Assembly: GCF_025685415.1 (NCBI RefSeq)
Contig: NZ_JAGSYB010000001.1
Location: 62,001 to 126,000, forward strand
DNA: 64,000 nucleotides
Origin: Terriglobus aquaticus
GTDB taxonomy: Bacteria > Acidobacteriota > Terriglobia > Terriglobales > Acidobacteriaceae
Reading direction: 5' to 3'
Shown here: in pieces, positions 17,258-26,395 of the stretch
How the letters are laid out: each line of letters starts with the position of its first letter
How positions within the stretch are numbered: position 1 is the first letter of the stretch
The notes under the pieces: generated by a model
Told to the model about the DNA's origin: nothing
What the model saw: the letters and a program-made list of their open reading frames with translations, nothing else
The model's database searches: none
Made by a program: the position numbers and the translations under genes

Positions 17258-18568
17258 ATGACCGGTGTTCAGACGCTGCTGGCCCGCGCCGCTCTTGGCT
17301 GCGCGGCGACCGTGGCAACGGTGCTTCTGCCGTACTTCCGGCCGGCGTTTGAGTGGAGCGAGAGGACGTTCCGACGACGGTATCTTCTGCTGTTCGGCGG
17401 CTTGCGAGTGCTCCTGTTCCTCGCCGTCTTTCTGGTGCTCCACATTGCAGCGCGAGGCGATCTGCCGGGGATTTATATACCGGAGATCCAGTCGCACCTG
17501 CTGGGACGCGTGCCGTACCGCGACTATCTCAGCTCGTACGCTCCGCTGTTCCCGTACTTCTATACGCCGCTGTATCGGCTGCATCCTTCGCCGCTGACCC
17601 TTATCGCGTTCAGCATTGCGGCGGAGGTGGCAACCGCCTGGATCTCTCTCCGGTTTATGCCGCGGGTGCTGAGCGAGCAGGGGAGCAGGGTTGCCGCCCT
17701 GCTGTGTTTGGTGAACCCGATCTCGTTGCAGTTTGTGACGATCGATGGGCAGAACAATGTGTGGATCGGCCTTGCGCTGGCGGTGGCGCTGCTGGCGCTG
17801 GCGCAACGGCGAGAGGCGCTGTCCGGAGCCGCGGTGGGCGCGTCGATCGCCGGCATCAAGTTCCTGCCGCTGCTGTTTACCCCGGTCTTTCCTTTGGCGC
17901 TGCGGCGAAGGGCATTGCTGTGGATCGCGGGATGCGCGGCGGTGGTGATGGCGGTATACGGGTTCTTTGTAGGGGTGCTACACGCGCCAGTGCTGCAGGC
18001 GATTCAGCGTGAAGGCCAGATCAAGTCGGCCGGCGGTTTGCCGTTCCTGGTGGAAGCCGCGCTGGGGCGGGACCTGGGCAGGCTGGGGTGGGACCTGCTG
18101 CTGGTTGTCGCGCTTGGGGCCGTGTGGCTCTGGGGCTGGCGCGCTTCGCGCCACGCAGTTCCGTACACGCGGGGAGCACTGGCGCTGACCACGTTTCTGC
18201 TACCGGCGTTGCTGCTGACGCTGATGGGCCTGGGCAAGAAGACCTGGCCCACCTACACGGAGATGGTGCTGTTTCCGCTGGCGATGGTCATTGCGCGGGC
18301 CGCGACCGGCGAGGACGCCGGGCGGGGAGTCCGGCCGGCGCTTGTAGCGGTCCTGGGTGCGTTTAGTTTGCTGAGCGTGACGGCGCACAGCGTATGGGCG
18401 TCCATGCTGAGCCAGGCGGGCGCGGTGCAGGTGCATGCGCTGCTGAGGGTCGGGAGCGGGCCGGCGTGGCTGTTGATGGTGCTGGAGGCGGGCCTGTTTG
18501 CCACGTATGCGGCGCTGGCGGGCATCTCGTGTGTGCAGGCTGGTCGGGCCGCAGCGGATCGAGGTTGA
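17258..18568 (+). CDS. Polytopic membrane glycosyltransferase-like protein (GT87-like)
   Basis: 436 residues, starting 33 bp after the GT39-like gene and probably co-transcribed. About ten to eleven hydrophobic helices are visible. LPGIYIPEIQSHLLGRVPYRDY in the first large loop and NPISLQFVTIDGQNNVWIG follow the pattern of DUF2029/GT87 mannosyltransferases, which act on polyprenyl-linked sugars. Its stop codon overlaps the -35 box of the ribosomal-protein promoter. Together with the divergent pair it forms a four-gene envelope-glycan group. The activity is inferred only from family resemblance. Confidence 0.6.
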   Translation: MTGVQTLLARAALGCAATVATVLLPYFRPAFEWSERTFRRRYLLLFGGLRVLLFLAVFLVLHIAARGDLPGIYIPEIQSHLLGRVPYRDYLSSYAPLFPYFYTPLYRLHPSPLTLIAFSIAAEVATAWISLRFMPRVLSEQGSRVAALLCLVNPISLQFVTIDGQNNVWIGLALAVALLALAQRREALSGAAVGASIAGIKFLPLLFTPVFPLALRRRALLWIAGCAAVVMAVYGFFVGVLHAPVLQAIQREGQIKSAGGLPFLVEAALGRDLGRLGWDLLLVVALGAVWLWGWRASRHAVPYTRGALALTTFLLPALLLTLMGLGKKTWPTYTEMVLFPLAMVIARAATGEDAGRGVRPALVAVLGAFSLLSVTAHSVWASMLSQAGAVQVHALLRVGSGPAWLLMVLEAGLFATYAALAGISCVQAGRAAADRG

Positions 18569-18593
18569 CTGCAGGGCGGCTCCCCGTTATTCT
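18565..18593 (+). promoter_or_regulatory. Promoter of the rplM-rpsI operon
   Basis: TTGACT (18565-18570) and TATTCT (18588-18593) are separated by exactly 17 nt, a good sigma-70-type promoter. The -35 overlaps the stop of the upstream gene. Transcription would begin near 18600, leaving a leader of about 268 nt before rplM. Confidence 0.6.
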
Positions 18594-18599
18594 GAGAAC

Positions 18600-18867
18600 T
18601 CGCGCAGACCCGTGTCTGCTTCCCTGTGCTGTGTCGCGCTCAGGGGTTGGACCGGGCCAGTGTGGTTGAGTTTGCGGGATTACCGGTGCGGCTGAACGTG
18701 GGTCGCAGGGACACCGTCCTCCTGAAGAGAAGCGTGGCGACCCCGGGTTGCGACGCTCACAGAGCGGACAGTCGGAAATCGCACAGGTCTCCACCAGCAG
18801 AGCACCGCCGGCAACGGTTGTGTGGGCGCGCACGGATTCTGAGCAGCAGTAGGAAGTGGAGTAAGCG
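18600..18867 (+). promoter_or_regulatory. Long structured leader of rplM-rpsI
   Basis: This untranslated stretch before rplM contains a stable hairpin at 18731-18757 (AGCGT and CGACC on one side, GGTTG and ACGCT on the other, with a small internal loop). L13 autoregulates through leaders in other bacteria. No match to a known L13 leader could be established by eye, so regulation is inference. Confidence 0.35.
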
Positions 18868-19305
18868 ATGTCGACGTTTGTGCCGAGTTCGAAGAACCTG
18901 AATCGCAAGTGGTTTGTGGTGGATGCCACGGGCCAGACCCTGGGCCGCCTGGCCAGCAACGCCGCGCGCGTGCTCACGGGAAAGAACAATCCCCAATACA
19001 CCCCGTACATCGATACGGGCGACCACGTTGTTGTGGTCAACGCCGAGAAGATCAACCTTACCGGTCTGAAAGCGGAGCAGAAGGTGTACCGCCGTTACAC
19101 CGGCTTCCCGGGCGGCCTGCGTGAGGAAGAGTTCACCAAGCTGCTGGCCCGCCGGCCGGAAGCGATCGTGGAAGAGGCGATCAAGGGCATGCTGCCCAAG
19201 AGCCGCCTGGGCCGCCAGATGGCGACCAAGCTGAAGGTCTACAAGGGCGACAAGCACCCGCACGACGCGCAGCAGCCGCAGGCACTGTCGTTCGACGCGC
19301 AGTAA
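18868..19305 (+). CDS. rplM: 50S ribosomal protein L13
   Basis: 145 residues, normal length. Typical sequence: [49 protein letters not shown] and [19 protein letters not shown]. It binds 23S rRNA early in large-subunit assembly. GGAG precedes the ATG by 7-8 nt. It is followed by rpsI in the universal L13-S9 pair. Confidence 0.97.
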   Translation: MSTFVPSSKNLNRKWFVVDATGQTLGRLASNAARVLTGKNNPQYTPYIDTGDHVVVVNAEKINLTGLKAEQKVYRRYTGFPGGLREEEFTKLLARRPEAIVEEAIKGMLPKSRLGRQMATKLKVYKGDKHPHDAQQPQALSFDAQ

Positions 19306-19373
19306 GGATTCGTCGGACTCCGGTCTGGCGCAGGTTTGAAGAGGAACGGGGCTGATTGCCCCAGAGGATACGA

Positions 19374-19769
<396 letters not shown>

Positions 19770-19816
19770 TTTCTGGCTTGCCGTTCGCATGCCGAGCGGC
19801 TGGAACGATCCTGTGG

Positions 19817-19844
19817 CGGGCGAGGCTTCTGTAAGTCTCGCCCG
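19817..19844 (+). promoter_or_regulatory. Strong hairpin between rpsI and rpsB
   Basis: CGGGCGAGGCTT (19817-19828) pairs with AAGTCTCGCCCG (19833-19844): 12 bp including one G-T, with a CTGT loop. No T-run follows, so it is more likely an mRNA 3' end, processing site or leader element than a classical terminator. Confidence 0.5.
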
Positions 19845-19896
19845 TTGCACCGAAGCAAACAATCTAGGGGTTCAATCTCCCAGACGAACGGGACTA

Positions 19897-19919
19897 ATCC
19901 TGGCCTGATCCGTCAGGAT
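19897..19919 (+). promoter_or_regulatory. Hairpin just upstream of the rpsB ribosome-binding site
   Basis: ATCCTG (19897-19902) pairs with CAGGAT (19914-19919) only 20 nt before the rpsB start. Its position suits S2-mediated translational control, as known for other rpsB leaders. The function is not shown by the sequence. Confidence 0.3.
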
Positions 19920-19938
19920 GCCGCATAAAGGAGCCGCA

Positions 19939-20871
19939 ATGGCATCGATCACAATGAAGGAGTTGCTGGAAGCCGGCGTACACTTCGGCCATCAGACCAA
20001 GCGTTGGAACCCGAAGATGAAGGAATACATCTTCGGCGAGCGCAACGGCATTTACATCATCGACCTGCAGAAGACGCTGAAGATGTTCAAGGAAGCGTCG
20101 AAGTTCGTCACCGACCTGACCGCCAGTGGCAAGACGATCCTGTTCGTCGGCACCAAGCGCCAGGCGCAGGACGCGGTTGCAGAAGAGGCGAACCGTGCGG
20201 GCATGCCGTACATCAACTCCCGCTGGCTCGGCGGCCTCCTGACCAACTGGGTCACCTGCCAGAAGAGCGTGAAGCGCCTTGCTGAGCTCGACGAGATGGC
20301 CGTGGACGGCCGCTTCGAACTGATGACGAAGAAGGAAGTCATCAAGCTGGAGCGCGAGCGCAAGCACCTGAACACGAACCTGGCCGGCATCAAGAACATG
20401 CGGCGCCTGCCGGACGCGATCTTCGTCATCGACTCGAACAACGAGGCGATCGCGGTTTCGGAAGCCCGCAAGCTCGGCATCCCGGTCGTGGCCGTGGTTG
20501 ATACCAACTGCGATCCGACCGTGGTCGACTACGTCATCCCGGGCAACGACGACGCTTTGCGTGCGATCCGCCTGTTCACCACCAAGATTGCCGACTCGGC
20601 GTTCGAGGGTGTGCAGATGATCGGTGACAAGTCGATCGCCAACGAGTACGCCGATGTAACCCCGATCCAGACGGAGTCGCACTTCATCGGCCTCGAAGAC
20701 GAGGAAGGCGAGGTTCAGGAGTCGAACCCGTTCGCGACCACGCAGCAGGAGCAGGCAGAAGAAGAGACGGTTGATTTGGAAGCGGCGCTGGGCGGCGGCA
20801 TCAAGCCCATCGTTCCCAGCACCGGCACCGAAGCCGAGCCTGAAGCGGCACCGGCTGAAGTCAGCGCGTAA
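19939..20871 (+). CDS. rpsB: 30S ribosomal protein S2
   Basis: 310 residues from the ATG at 19939 (AAGGAG 6 nt upstream). Core motifs are [43 protein letters not shown] and [20 protein letters not shown]2 joins the 30S head late and contacts S1. The C-terminal tail of about 60 residues is longer than the E. coli protein, acidic and Pro/Ala-rich (EEEGEVQES through [13 protein letters not shown]). Such tails are common in this phylum. tsf follows as usual. Confidence 0.97.
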   Translation: MASITMKELLEAGVHFGHQTKRWNPKMKEYIFGERNGIYIIDLQKTLKMFKEASKFVTDLTASGKTILFVGTKRQAQDAVAEEANRAGMPYINSRWLGGLLTNWVTCQKSVKRLAELDEMAVDGRFELMTKKEVIKLERERKHLNTNLAGIKNMRRLPDAIFVIDSNNEAIAVSEARKLGIPVVAVVDTNCDPTVVDYVIPGNDDALRAIRLFTTKIADSAFEGVQMIGDKSIANEYADVTPIQTESHFIGLEDEEGEVQESNPFATTQQEQAEEETVDLEAALGGGIKPIVPSTGTEAEPEAAPAEVSA

Positions 20872-20895
20872 GCAAGATCAGCAGACGTTCACACC

Positions 20896-20930
20896 AGCGT
20901 GGCCGCCTCTGCTTTGGCGACCACGCTTTT
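20896..20930 (+). terminator. Terminator-like hairpin between rpsB and tsf
   Basis: AGCGTGG (20896-20902) pairs with CCACGCT (20921-20927), with an inner GCC/GGC and an 8-nt loop, ending in TTTT (20927-20930). It sits in the rpsB-tsf gap, so it could reduce read-through into tsf, or tsf may have its own promoter. Confidence 0.6.
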
Positions 20931-21015
20931 GTGTGTAGAGCGATGTTCGGAAAGTTCATACGCCCGCAACGGGCAAGCAATACAAACGCCACAGTGCGAT
21001 TGGGAAGAGGGAATC

Positions 21016-21687
21016 ATGGCAGCAGCAGAAGCAACCAAGATTGATGCAAAGCTCGTAAAGGAACTGCGCGAAAAGAGCGGCGCGCCGATGGGCGACTGCC
21101 TCAAGGCTCTGCAGGAGTCGAAGGGCGACATGGAAGAGGCGTTCGTTGTGCTGCGCAAGCGCGGTATGGCGTCGGCGGCCAAGAAGGCGTCGCGCACCAC
21201 GAACGAGGGCGCGGTGGGCACCTATATCCATGCCGGCGGCAAGATCGGCGTTCTGCTGGAGCTGAACTGCGAGTCTGACTTCGTCGCCCGCACGGAAGAT
21301 TTCCAGGAGCTGCTGCGCGACATCGCGATGCACATCGCCGCCGCCGATCCGAAGTACGTCGGTCGCGAGGAAGTGACCGAGGCCGACATCGAGAAGGAAA
21401 AGGAAGTGTACCGCGCCCAGGCTGCCGCCAGCGGCAAGCCGGCCAACATCATCGAGAAGATGCTTGAGGGCAAGATGGGCAAGTACTACGAAGAGGTCTG
21501 CCTGCTCGACCAGCCATTCATCAAGGAGCAGTCGCAGACCGTGGCTCAGGTGATCGCGACCAAGGTAGGCAAGCTGGGCGAGAACATCTCCGTTCGGCGC
21601 TTTGCCCGCTTCAAGATTGGTGACCCGACTGCGACCGTTGCGCAGATCAAGACCCCCGAAGCTCCGGCCGAGGAGGCGCAGGCATAA
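21016..21687 (+). CDS. tsf: Elongation factor Ts
   Basis: 223 residues from the ATG at 21016 (GAGGGA upstream). It is the nucleotide exchange factor for EF-Tu. LVKELREKSGAPMGDCLKAL is the N-terminal UBA-like domain, and GAVGTYIHAGGKIGVLLELNCESDFVAR is the core signature. The length is that of the shorter EF-Ts forms (about 200-220), with one core subdomain abbreviated compared with the 283-residue E. coli protein. A Pro/Ala/Glu tail ends the chain. A strong terminator follows. Confidence 0.97.
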   Translation: MAAAEATKIDAKLVKELREKSGAPMGDCLKALQESKGDMEEAFVVLRKRGMASAAKKASRTTNEGAVGTYIHAGGKIGVLLELNCESDFVARTEDFQELLRDIAMHIAAADPKYVGREEVTEADIEKEKEVYRAQAAASGKPANIIEKMLEGKMGKYYEEVCLLDQPFIKEQSQTVAQVIATKVGKLGENISVRRFARFKIGDPTATVAQIKTPEAPAEEAQA

Positions 21688-21713
21688 GCCTCGTCCTCTG
21701 ACGACCAATCAAC

Positions 21714-21745
21714 GAGCCCGGGCGACAGCCCGGGCTCTTTCTTTT
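21714..21745 (+). terminator. Rho-independent terminator of tsf
   Basis: A perfect 10-bp stem, GAGCCCGGGC (21714-21723) with GCCCGGGCTC (21728-21737), has a GACA loop and is followed by TTTCTTTT. Confidence 0.9.
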
Positions 21746-21830
21746 GCTTCCAACGCGATGAGCGCCGCGGGACCAACCCAGCCCGGTACGCATGCCAGCA
21801 GGCGTGACGACCAGAAAGGAAATACGAGCA

Positions 21831-23036
21831 ATGCAGTACATCGACACCATCCCGGTTTGGGGAACGCACGAGGAAAACACGCTGGAGCAAGCCAAGGTTT
21901 GCGCCCGCACGGCAGACCGCTTCGCCCTGATGGCCGACGGCCACCTTGGATACGGCGTTCCCATTGGTGGCGTGATTGCGGCGCAGGATCGCATCTCGCC
22001 GACTGCGGTCGGCTTCGACATCGCCTGCGGCAACAAGGCGGTGCGCCTCGACATGCACGGACCGGAGCTGCGCGCCAACATTCACCGCATCATGGACGGC
22101 ATCTGGAATACGCTGTCGTTCGGTGTGGGACGCAGGAACAACGAGCGCAACGAACACCCGCTGTTCGAGCGCGACGCGCACATGGGCTGGAACACGGAAG
22201 CAGCGGCGCCGCTGAAGCGCAAGGCTGAAGCGCAGCTTGGCACGATCGGCAGCGGCAACCACTACGTTGACCTGTTCACGGACGAGCAGGATCGCGTGTG
22301 GGTGGGTGTGCACTTTGGATCACGTGGTCTGGGCCACGGCATTGCAACGTGGTTCCTGAAGGCCGCCGGCGCAAAGGACGGCATGATGGTTGATCCCGTA
22401 TGGCTGGATGTGAACAGCGACCTCGGCGCGCAGTACATTGCCGCGATGCAGTTGGGCGGAGCGTATGCGTATGCCGGTCGTGACTGGGTCTGCGACCGTG
22501 TTGCCCGCTTGCTGGGCGCGCCTGTGGTGGAAGAGGTTCACAACCACCACAACTTCGCCTGGCAGGAGGAGCACGATGGCAAGCTGCTGTGGGTGTGCCG
22601 CAAGGGCGCTACGCCGGCGTTCCCGGGTCAGCGCGGGTTCGTCGGCGGCACCATGGGCGAGGTCTCGGTCATCCTGGAAGGCGTTGAGCCTGACTCGATG
22701 GACGAAGCGACGCGCGATGCGCAGCGTGCCGCGATGTTTTCGACCGTGCACGGCGCTGGCCGTGTGATGGGTCGCAAGCAGGCTGCGGGCGTCTTCGACC
22801 GCAAGACCGGAGCGTGCAAGCGTGAGGGTCTGGTAAAGCCGGAGATGATGCAGAGCTGGCTGCGCGAGGCGAACGTGGTTTTGCGTGGAGGCGGGCTGGA
22901 CGAGTCGCCGCACTGCTACAAGCGCTTGCCGGAGGTGATCGCGGAGCAGGGTGGGACCGTGCGCGTGCTGCACACGCTGACGCCGGTGGGTGTGGCGATG
23001 GCGGGTGCAAACGAGTTCGATCCTTACAAGGACTGA
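21831..23036 (+). CDS. rtcB: RtcB-family RNA ligase, divergent form
   Basis: 401 residues from the ATG at 21831 (AAGGA about 11 nt upstream; an in-frame ATG at 21792 is less likely). RtcB joins 2',3'-cyclic phosphate or 3'-phosphate ends to 5'-OH RNA with GTP and manganese. The family landmarks are present in variant form: MADGHLGYGVPIGGVI, GFDIACGNKAVR (metal-binding Asp and Cys kept, usual form GVDIGCGM), LGTIGSGNHYVDL, HFGSRGLGH, HNHHNF, RKGATPAF, and HGAGRVMGRKQA with the guanylated His. No rtcA or rtcR is adjacent. It follows tsf but is separated by a terminator. Confidence 0.88.
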   Translation: MQYIDTIPVWGTHEENTLEQAKVCARTADRFALMADGHLGYGVPIGGVIAAQDRISPTAVGFDIACGNKAVRLDMHGPELRANIHRIMDGIWNTLSFGVGRRNNERNEHPLFERDAHMGWNTEAAAPLKRKAEAQLGTIGSGNHYVDLFTDEQDRVWVGVHFGSRGLGHGIATWFLKAAGAKDGMMVDPVWLDVNSDLGAQYIAAMQLGGAYAYAGRDWVCDRVARLLGAPVVEEVHNHHNFAWQEEHDGKLLWVCRKGATPAFPGQRGFVGGTMGEVSVILEGVEPDSMDEATRDAQRAAMFSTVHGAGRVMGRKQAAGVFDRKTGACKREGLVKPEMMQSWLREANVVLRGGGLDESPHCYKRLPEVIAEQGGTVRVLHTLTPVGVAMAGANEFDPYKD

Positions 23037-23054
23037 GTGCGTTGCGCTGTGTCG

Positions 23055-23084
23055 AAGGGAGGGCTGCTACGGCAGCCCTTCCTT
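23055..23084. terminator. Bidirectional terminator between rtcB and the GT-like gene
   Basis: A 13-bp stem with one G-T wobble, AAGGGAGGGCTGC (23055-23067) with GCAGCCCTTCCTT (23072-23084), has a TACG loop. It lies between convergent genes. Confidence 0.75.
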
Positions 23085-24771
23085 ACTGGCACGTTTCGCT
23101 GTTGTTGGTGGGATGCAGTTGTACGGTTACGTGTGGCGGTACGGTAGCGCGCCATTGCTCGATCGCGGTGCTTACGCTGACAGGGTCGGCTTCGGAGGTC
23201 TGATACACCATGAAGCGTTTGCTGACGGGGCCTAGATTGGTATCGACGTCGGGGGCGCACAGCTTTGCAACGGCAGCCCAGTTTGCCGGAATGCCATGGG
23301 TGAACCACTCGGGATAGATTGCCACCAGGCCGACGTGGTGCTCGCGCGTGATGGCGTCGAGCCATGCCGCGTTGCGGTCCTTCTCCTTGGTGCGAAATGC
23401 TTCATAGGAACCGAGGCCGTAGAGGTCCAATGTGTACTGGTCAGGCGTGCGGCGATAGCTGACCCAGCCCAGGTCGTTCACCGCGACAGGAGTGTGATAC
23501 ATCTCGCCGAAAAGGCGGCCCAGCTGAAACTGCTGCTCGTAAATGCCGAGCGCGGCGCGAGGCACGTTCACCAAAGGCCGGAGATAGATGGCGGCGAGCA
23601 CCGCGACCGCCAGGAGCGCATGCGTTCGAACGTTTGCCGACTGCGGTGCGCGGGCTTGCAGCGCGGGTGAGGTCACCTCCAACGACGGACGGCTGCGCGT
23701 GCCCAGATCACTCTCGGTCCTGTGCGCGGTGCCGGGCAGAGCCGTGGCCGCAAGCAGAATCGGAACGGTGAACGCCAAAGCGTAGATTTCATAGCGAAAG
23801 AACCAGCCGGACGGCCCGAGGACCACCTGAACAGCGCTGACGAACGTGGCGGCTGTCAGGCCGAAGAGCAGGCTGCGAGTGCGGCGATGCTTCCAAACGA
23901 GCGCGGCAAGCGCCACGGTGATGACGATCTGCGGCAGCCGCTCGCTGTCGAAGAGGCCATACTTTGGGATCTGCAGAAGCAGGTGCGCAACGCGGTGCAA
24001 CGGCGAGCTAGTATCGGCTAACTTGTAACTGCTCTTCACGAGAACCGAGAGCGGGAACCACGGCAAACCGAGGTGGTGCAGAAAGACACTGAACGCCGCG
24101 GGGATGATCGCCGATGCAAGGACGATGGCTACGGCCCTGCGCCATGCCCGCGCGCCCACCAGCGCTATCGCCAGTGCCACGGTGATGAGCAGACCTTCAT
24201 AGCGAACGGAGGGCAGCAGAATAGCGGCGACGAGCACCCACTCCGGGACCCGGTCGCCTCGCATGGCACGAACCACTCCAACAGCACACGCAATGCAAAG
24301 CAGGACCTGTAGCGAGTGCTCCAGGCCGGTAAAGGCAAGGCCGAACAGATTGAACGCCAAGACGAATAGCACAGCCAGCAGGTTCGTTCGCCAGGGTGCC
24401 CCAGCGGTGTCGCGGTGTCGGCTTGGGATCTCGTTTGCCAGAACTCCCAGCAGCCAGGCAGTTGCTGTGCCGCAGGCGAGATTGAGGATCAGTGGCAGCC
24501 AAGGCATGATTGCTGTGCTGGCGAATGGGACAAAGAGCAGGGGCCACAGAATCGACGAGGACGGGCTCGCAGGTTCGCCAGTATTCAGGCCGTACAGGCC
24601 GTGCCGCAGACGCTCGGCGAGTGCGAGGTGAATGTAGGGGTCGTCCAGGCAGTAGCTGAAATGACCGTGTGTCCGGACCAGGATGAGGGCAAGCAGAACG
24701 GCTGCAAGGCCGAGGTAAAGCGCTGCGGCGAGCTGTGGGGCGGCGATGCCGTTGCCATGTGCTCGAGTCAA
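23083..24771 (-). CDS. Large polytopic membrane protein, glycosyltransferase-like
   Basis: 562 residues with about eleven hydrophobic segments and a soluble C-terminal part of about 170 residues. The first external loop contains YCLDDPYIHLALAERLRHG, an acidic DDPYIH motif in the position of the catalytic acidic residue of GT-C transferases. FNLFGLAFTGLEHSLQVLL is a conserved-looking membrane motif, and VLVKSSYKLAD follows in a later loop. I infer a polyprenyl-phosphate-sugar-dependent transferase, but the family is uncharacterised. It is convergent with rtcB and separated from its hydrolase neighbour by 65 bp. Confidence 0.55.
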   Translation of the reverse strand: MTRAHGNGIAAPQLAAALYLGLAAVLLALILVRTHGHFSYCLDDPYIHLALAERLRHGLYGLNTGEPASPSSSILWPLLFVPFASTAIMPWLPLILNLACGTATAWLLGVLANEIPSRHRDTAGAPWRTNLLAVLFVLAFNLFGLAFTGLEHSLQVLLCIACAVGVVRAMRGDRVPEWVLVAAILLPSVRYEGLLITVALAIALVGARAWRRAVAIVLASAIIPAAFSVFLHHLGLPWFPLSVLVKSSYKLADTSSPLHRVAHLLLQIPKYGLFDSERLPQIVITVALAALVWKHRRTRSLLFGLTAATFVSAVQVVLGPSGWFFRYEIYALAFTVPILLAATALPGTAHRTESDLGTRSRPSLEVTSPALQARAPQSANVRTHALLAVAVLAAIYLRPLVNVPRAALGIYEQQFQLGRLFGEMYHTPVAVNDLGWVSYRRTPDQYTLDLYGLGSYEAFRTKEKDRNAAWLDAITREHHVGLVAIYPEWFTHGIPANWAAVAKLCAPDVDTNLGPVSKRFMVYQTSEADPVSVSTAIEQWRATVPPHVTVQLHPTNNSETCQ

Positions 24772-24836
24772 CGGTGTCCGGCTCCGGGCGCGGTTGCGCT
24801 AGGTCTCAGGGTAGCGTACCCGGCTATGGCAGGGCA

Positions 24837-25595
24837 TTACACCTCCCTTGCAAACTCTTCCAGGATGTTCGCGAGTTGTTCCGGCTGCTCATAGGGGATC
24901 AGGTGAGCCGTATCAGGGAGGAGGTGCATGCGGCCTCCCGTGGCCGCGACCAGCGGCAGGGTCTGGCTTCGCTGCAGTTCTGGATCGATCGCCTTATCTT
25001 TCTCTCCGACGACGAGCAGGGCCTTCACCTGGAGGCTTGTCACGCGGCCTGACCAGTCCTCTCGCGTGCCGTCGTCGGGCCATGCGTGGAAAGCGGCATC
25101 GCTGGAGCGCAGCACGTCTTCAACAGCGATCTCGAAGATCTCTGCCGAGGGCGCGTGCGCGAAGCCGTTCCGGGTGAACTGCTCGGCCCGTGCGCGTGTT
25201 GTGTTGGCAATGCGCATCTCGGCACGGGCAGCGTCGTCCATGGGTTCGCCCGCGAGAGGCGACGGTGCGACCAGGACCAGGCCAACGAGATTCGATGGTG
25301 GTTGCGCGGCGACGACCATCGCGGCTTTGCCAGTCATGGAATGGCTTACCAGGATGACAGGCGCAGGCGCGAGATACGACAGGATGCCGCGGATGCGCGA
25401 GCACATCGCGTCGACGCTGAACCCCTCCAGCGATGCGGCCTCACCAAAGCCAGCCATGTCTGCAGCGATGAGCCGGTGACGGTCCTGCAGCAGAGCGACT
25501 ACGCCATCCCACTCACGATGTGAGCCGCCAAAGAAGTGCAGTAAGAGAAACAGCGGCTGTGCATCGGTGGGACCATGATCGCGAAAAGGGAGCAT
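24837..25595 (-). CDS. Alpha/beta hydrolase
   Basis: 252 residues from the ATG at 25595. The frame opens 44 residues earlier at 25727, but the fold begins near PLFLLLHFFGGSHREWD. Residues AADMAGFGEA, the nucleophile elbow VSHSMTGKAA (Ser86), the acid in LLVVGEKDKAID and the His in LPDTAHLIPYEQPEQ complete a serine hydrolase triad. The elbow reads S-H-S-M-T rather than G-x-S-x-G, so its first glycine is replaced. The substrate is unknown. It is divergent from the GMC oxidoreductase unit. Confidence 0.82.
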   Translation of the reverse strand: MLPFRDHGPTDAQPLFLLLHFFGGSHREWDGVVALLQDRHRLIAADMAGFGEAASLEGFSVDAMCSRIRGILSYLAPAPVILVSHSMTGKAAMVVAAQPPSNLVGLVLVAPSPLAGEPMDDAARAEMRIANTTRARAEQFTRNGFAHAPSAEIFEIAVEDVLRSSDAAFHAWPDDGTREDWSGRVTSLQVKALLVVGEKDKAIDPELQRSQTLPLVAATGGRMHLLPDTAHLIPYEQPEQLANILEEFAREV

Positions 25596-25777
25596 AGAGC
25601 GATGGATGCTAAACACGCCGGGCGCACGTTCGACGATGCACGCGGATTTGGCGGAGCCAAACAATTCCGCACATCGGCACACTGCGACTACAAAGTTGGA
25701 GTTCTCGAAAACATTTGTCAGAAACATGACCGAAGCGTGAGAACCCAGCAGGATTTAATGCGCGTCTATCCACGTCG

Positions 25778-26395
25778 ATGAACTCACTTCGTATCCTCGA
25801 CGATCCGCGTGTGGCGGAACGAACTTCTTCAGCGACGCGCAACGTTTTGCAAGAGCGCGCAGAACCTGCGGCTTACACACCATTCCTGGACAGCGAACAC
25901 AGAAGCATGTTGCAGGCTGTGGTGCAGACGATTCTGCCGCAAGGCTCAGTCGGCACTCATGTCGACATCGCAGAAGCCATCGATCGACGGCTGGCTGCGG
26001 GCAAGAACGCCGGCTTTCGTTATGCCACGTTGCCGCCGGATGGAGAGGCGTACCGGCAGGGCCTGACGATCTTCTTCAAGATGTTGGAGCAGACGCCGAT
26101 GGGATCGTTCGATCGCATGCCCCAGGCCGCGCGTGAGGGATACATCCGTTGTGTATGCAATGGCGACGTGGATGGGCCGGCTCAGTTTCCGCTGTCCACA
26201 TTCATGCGCATGTTGCGCAGCGATGCCGTGCGGTTCTGGATCGCCCACCCGGAAACGATGCTTGCGATGAACTACTACGGCTTTGCCGATGGTGCAACGG
26301 GCAACGAGGGCTGGCAAGACATCGGACCCAACTCCTCTGCTCCGTTTGAACACGGGCCCGCGCCTAGTGCATTCCAGGAAGCAGGTGTCCAATGA
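25778..26395 (+). CDS. Gluconate 2-dehydrogenase subunit 3-like protein
   Basis: 205 residues resembling the gluconate_2-dh3 family, the small partner of membrane-associated GMC dehydrogenases. Recognisable parts are TPFLDSEHRSMLQAVVQTILP near the start, FFKMLEQTPMGSFDRMPQAARE, and FWIAHPETMLAMNYYGFADG. It ends in a 4-base overlap (ATGA) with the GMC gene, which strongly supports a complex. Unlike many family members it has no twin-arginine signal. No cytochrome c subunit gene is present. Confidence 0.8.
   Translation: MNSLRILDDPRVAERTSSATRNVLQERAEPAAYTPFLDSEHRSMLQAVVQTILPQGSVGTHVDIAEAIDRRLAAGKNAGFRYATLPPDGEAYRQGLTIFFKMLEQTPMGSFDRMPQAAREGYIRCVCNGDVDGPAQFPLSTFMRMLRSDAVRFWIAHPETMLAMNYYGFADGATGNEGWQDIGPNSSAPFEHGPAPSAFQEAGVQ

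Noticed and set aside
16313-17806. A 497-codon open frame antisense to two glycosyltransferase-like genes
   Set aside because: It spans parts of two adjacent genes, is Arg/Gln-rich without domain signatures, and reflects the third-position bias of the sense genes.
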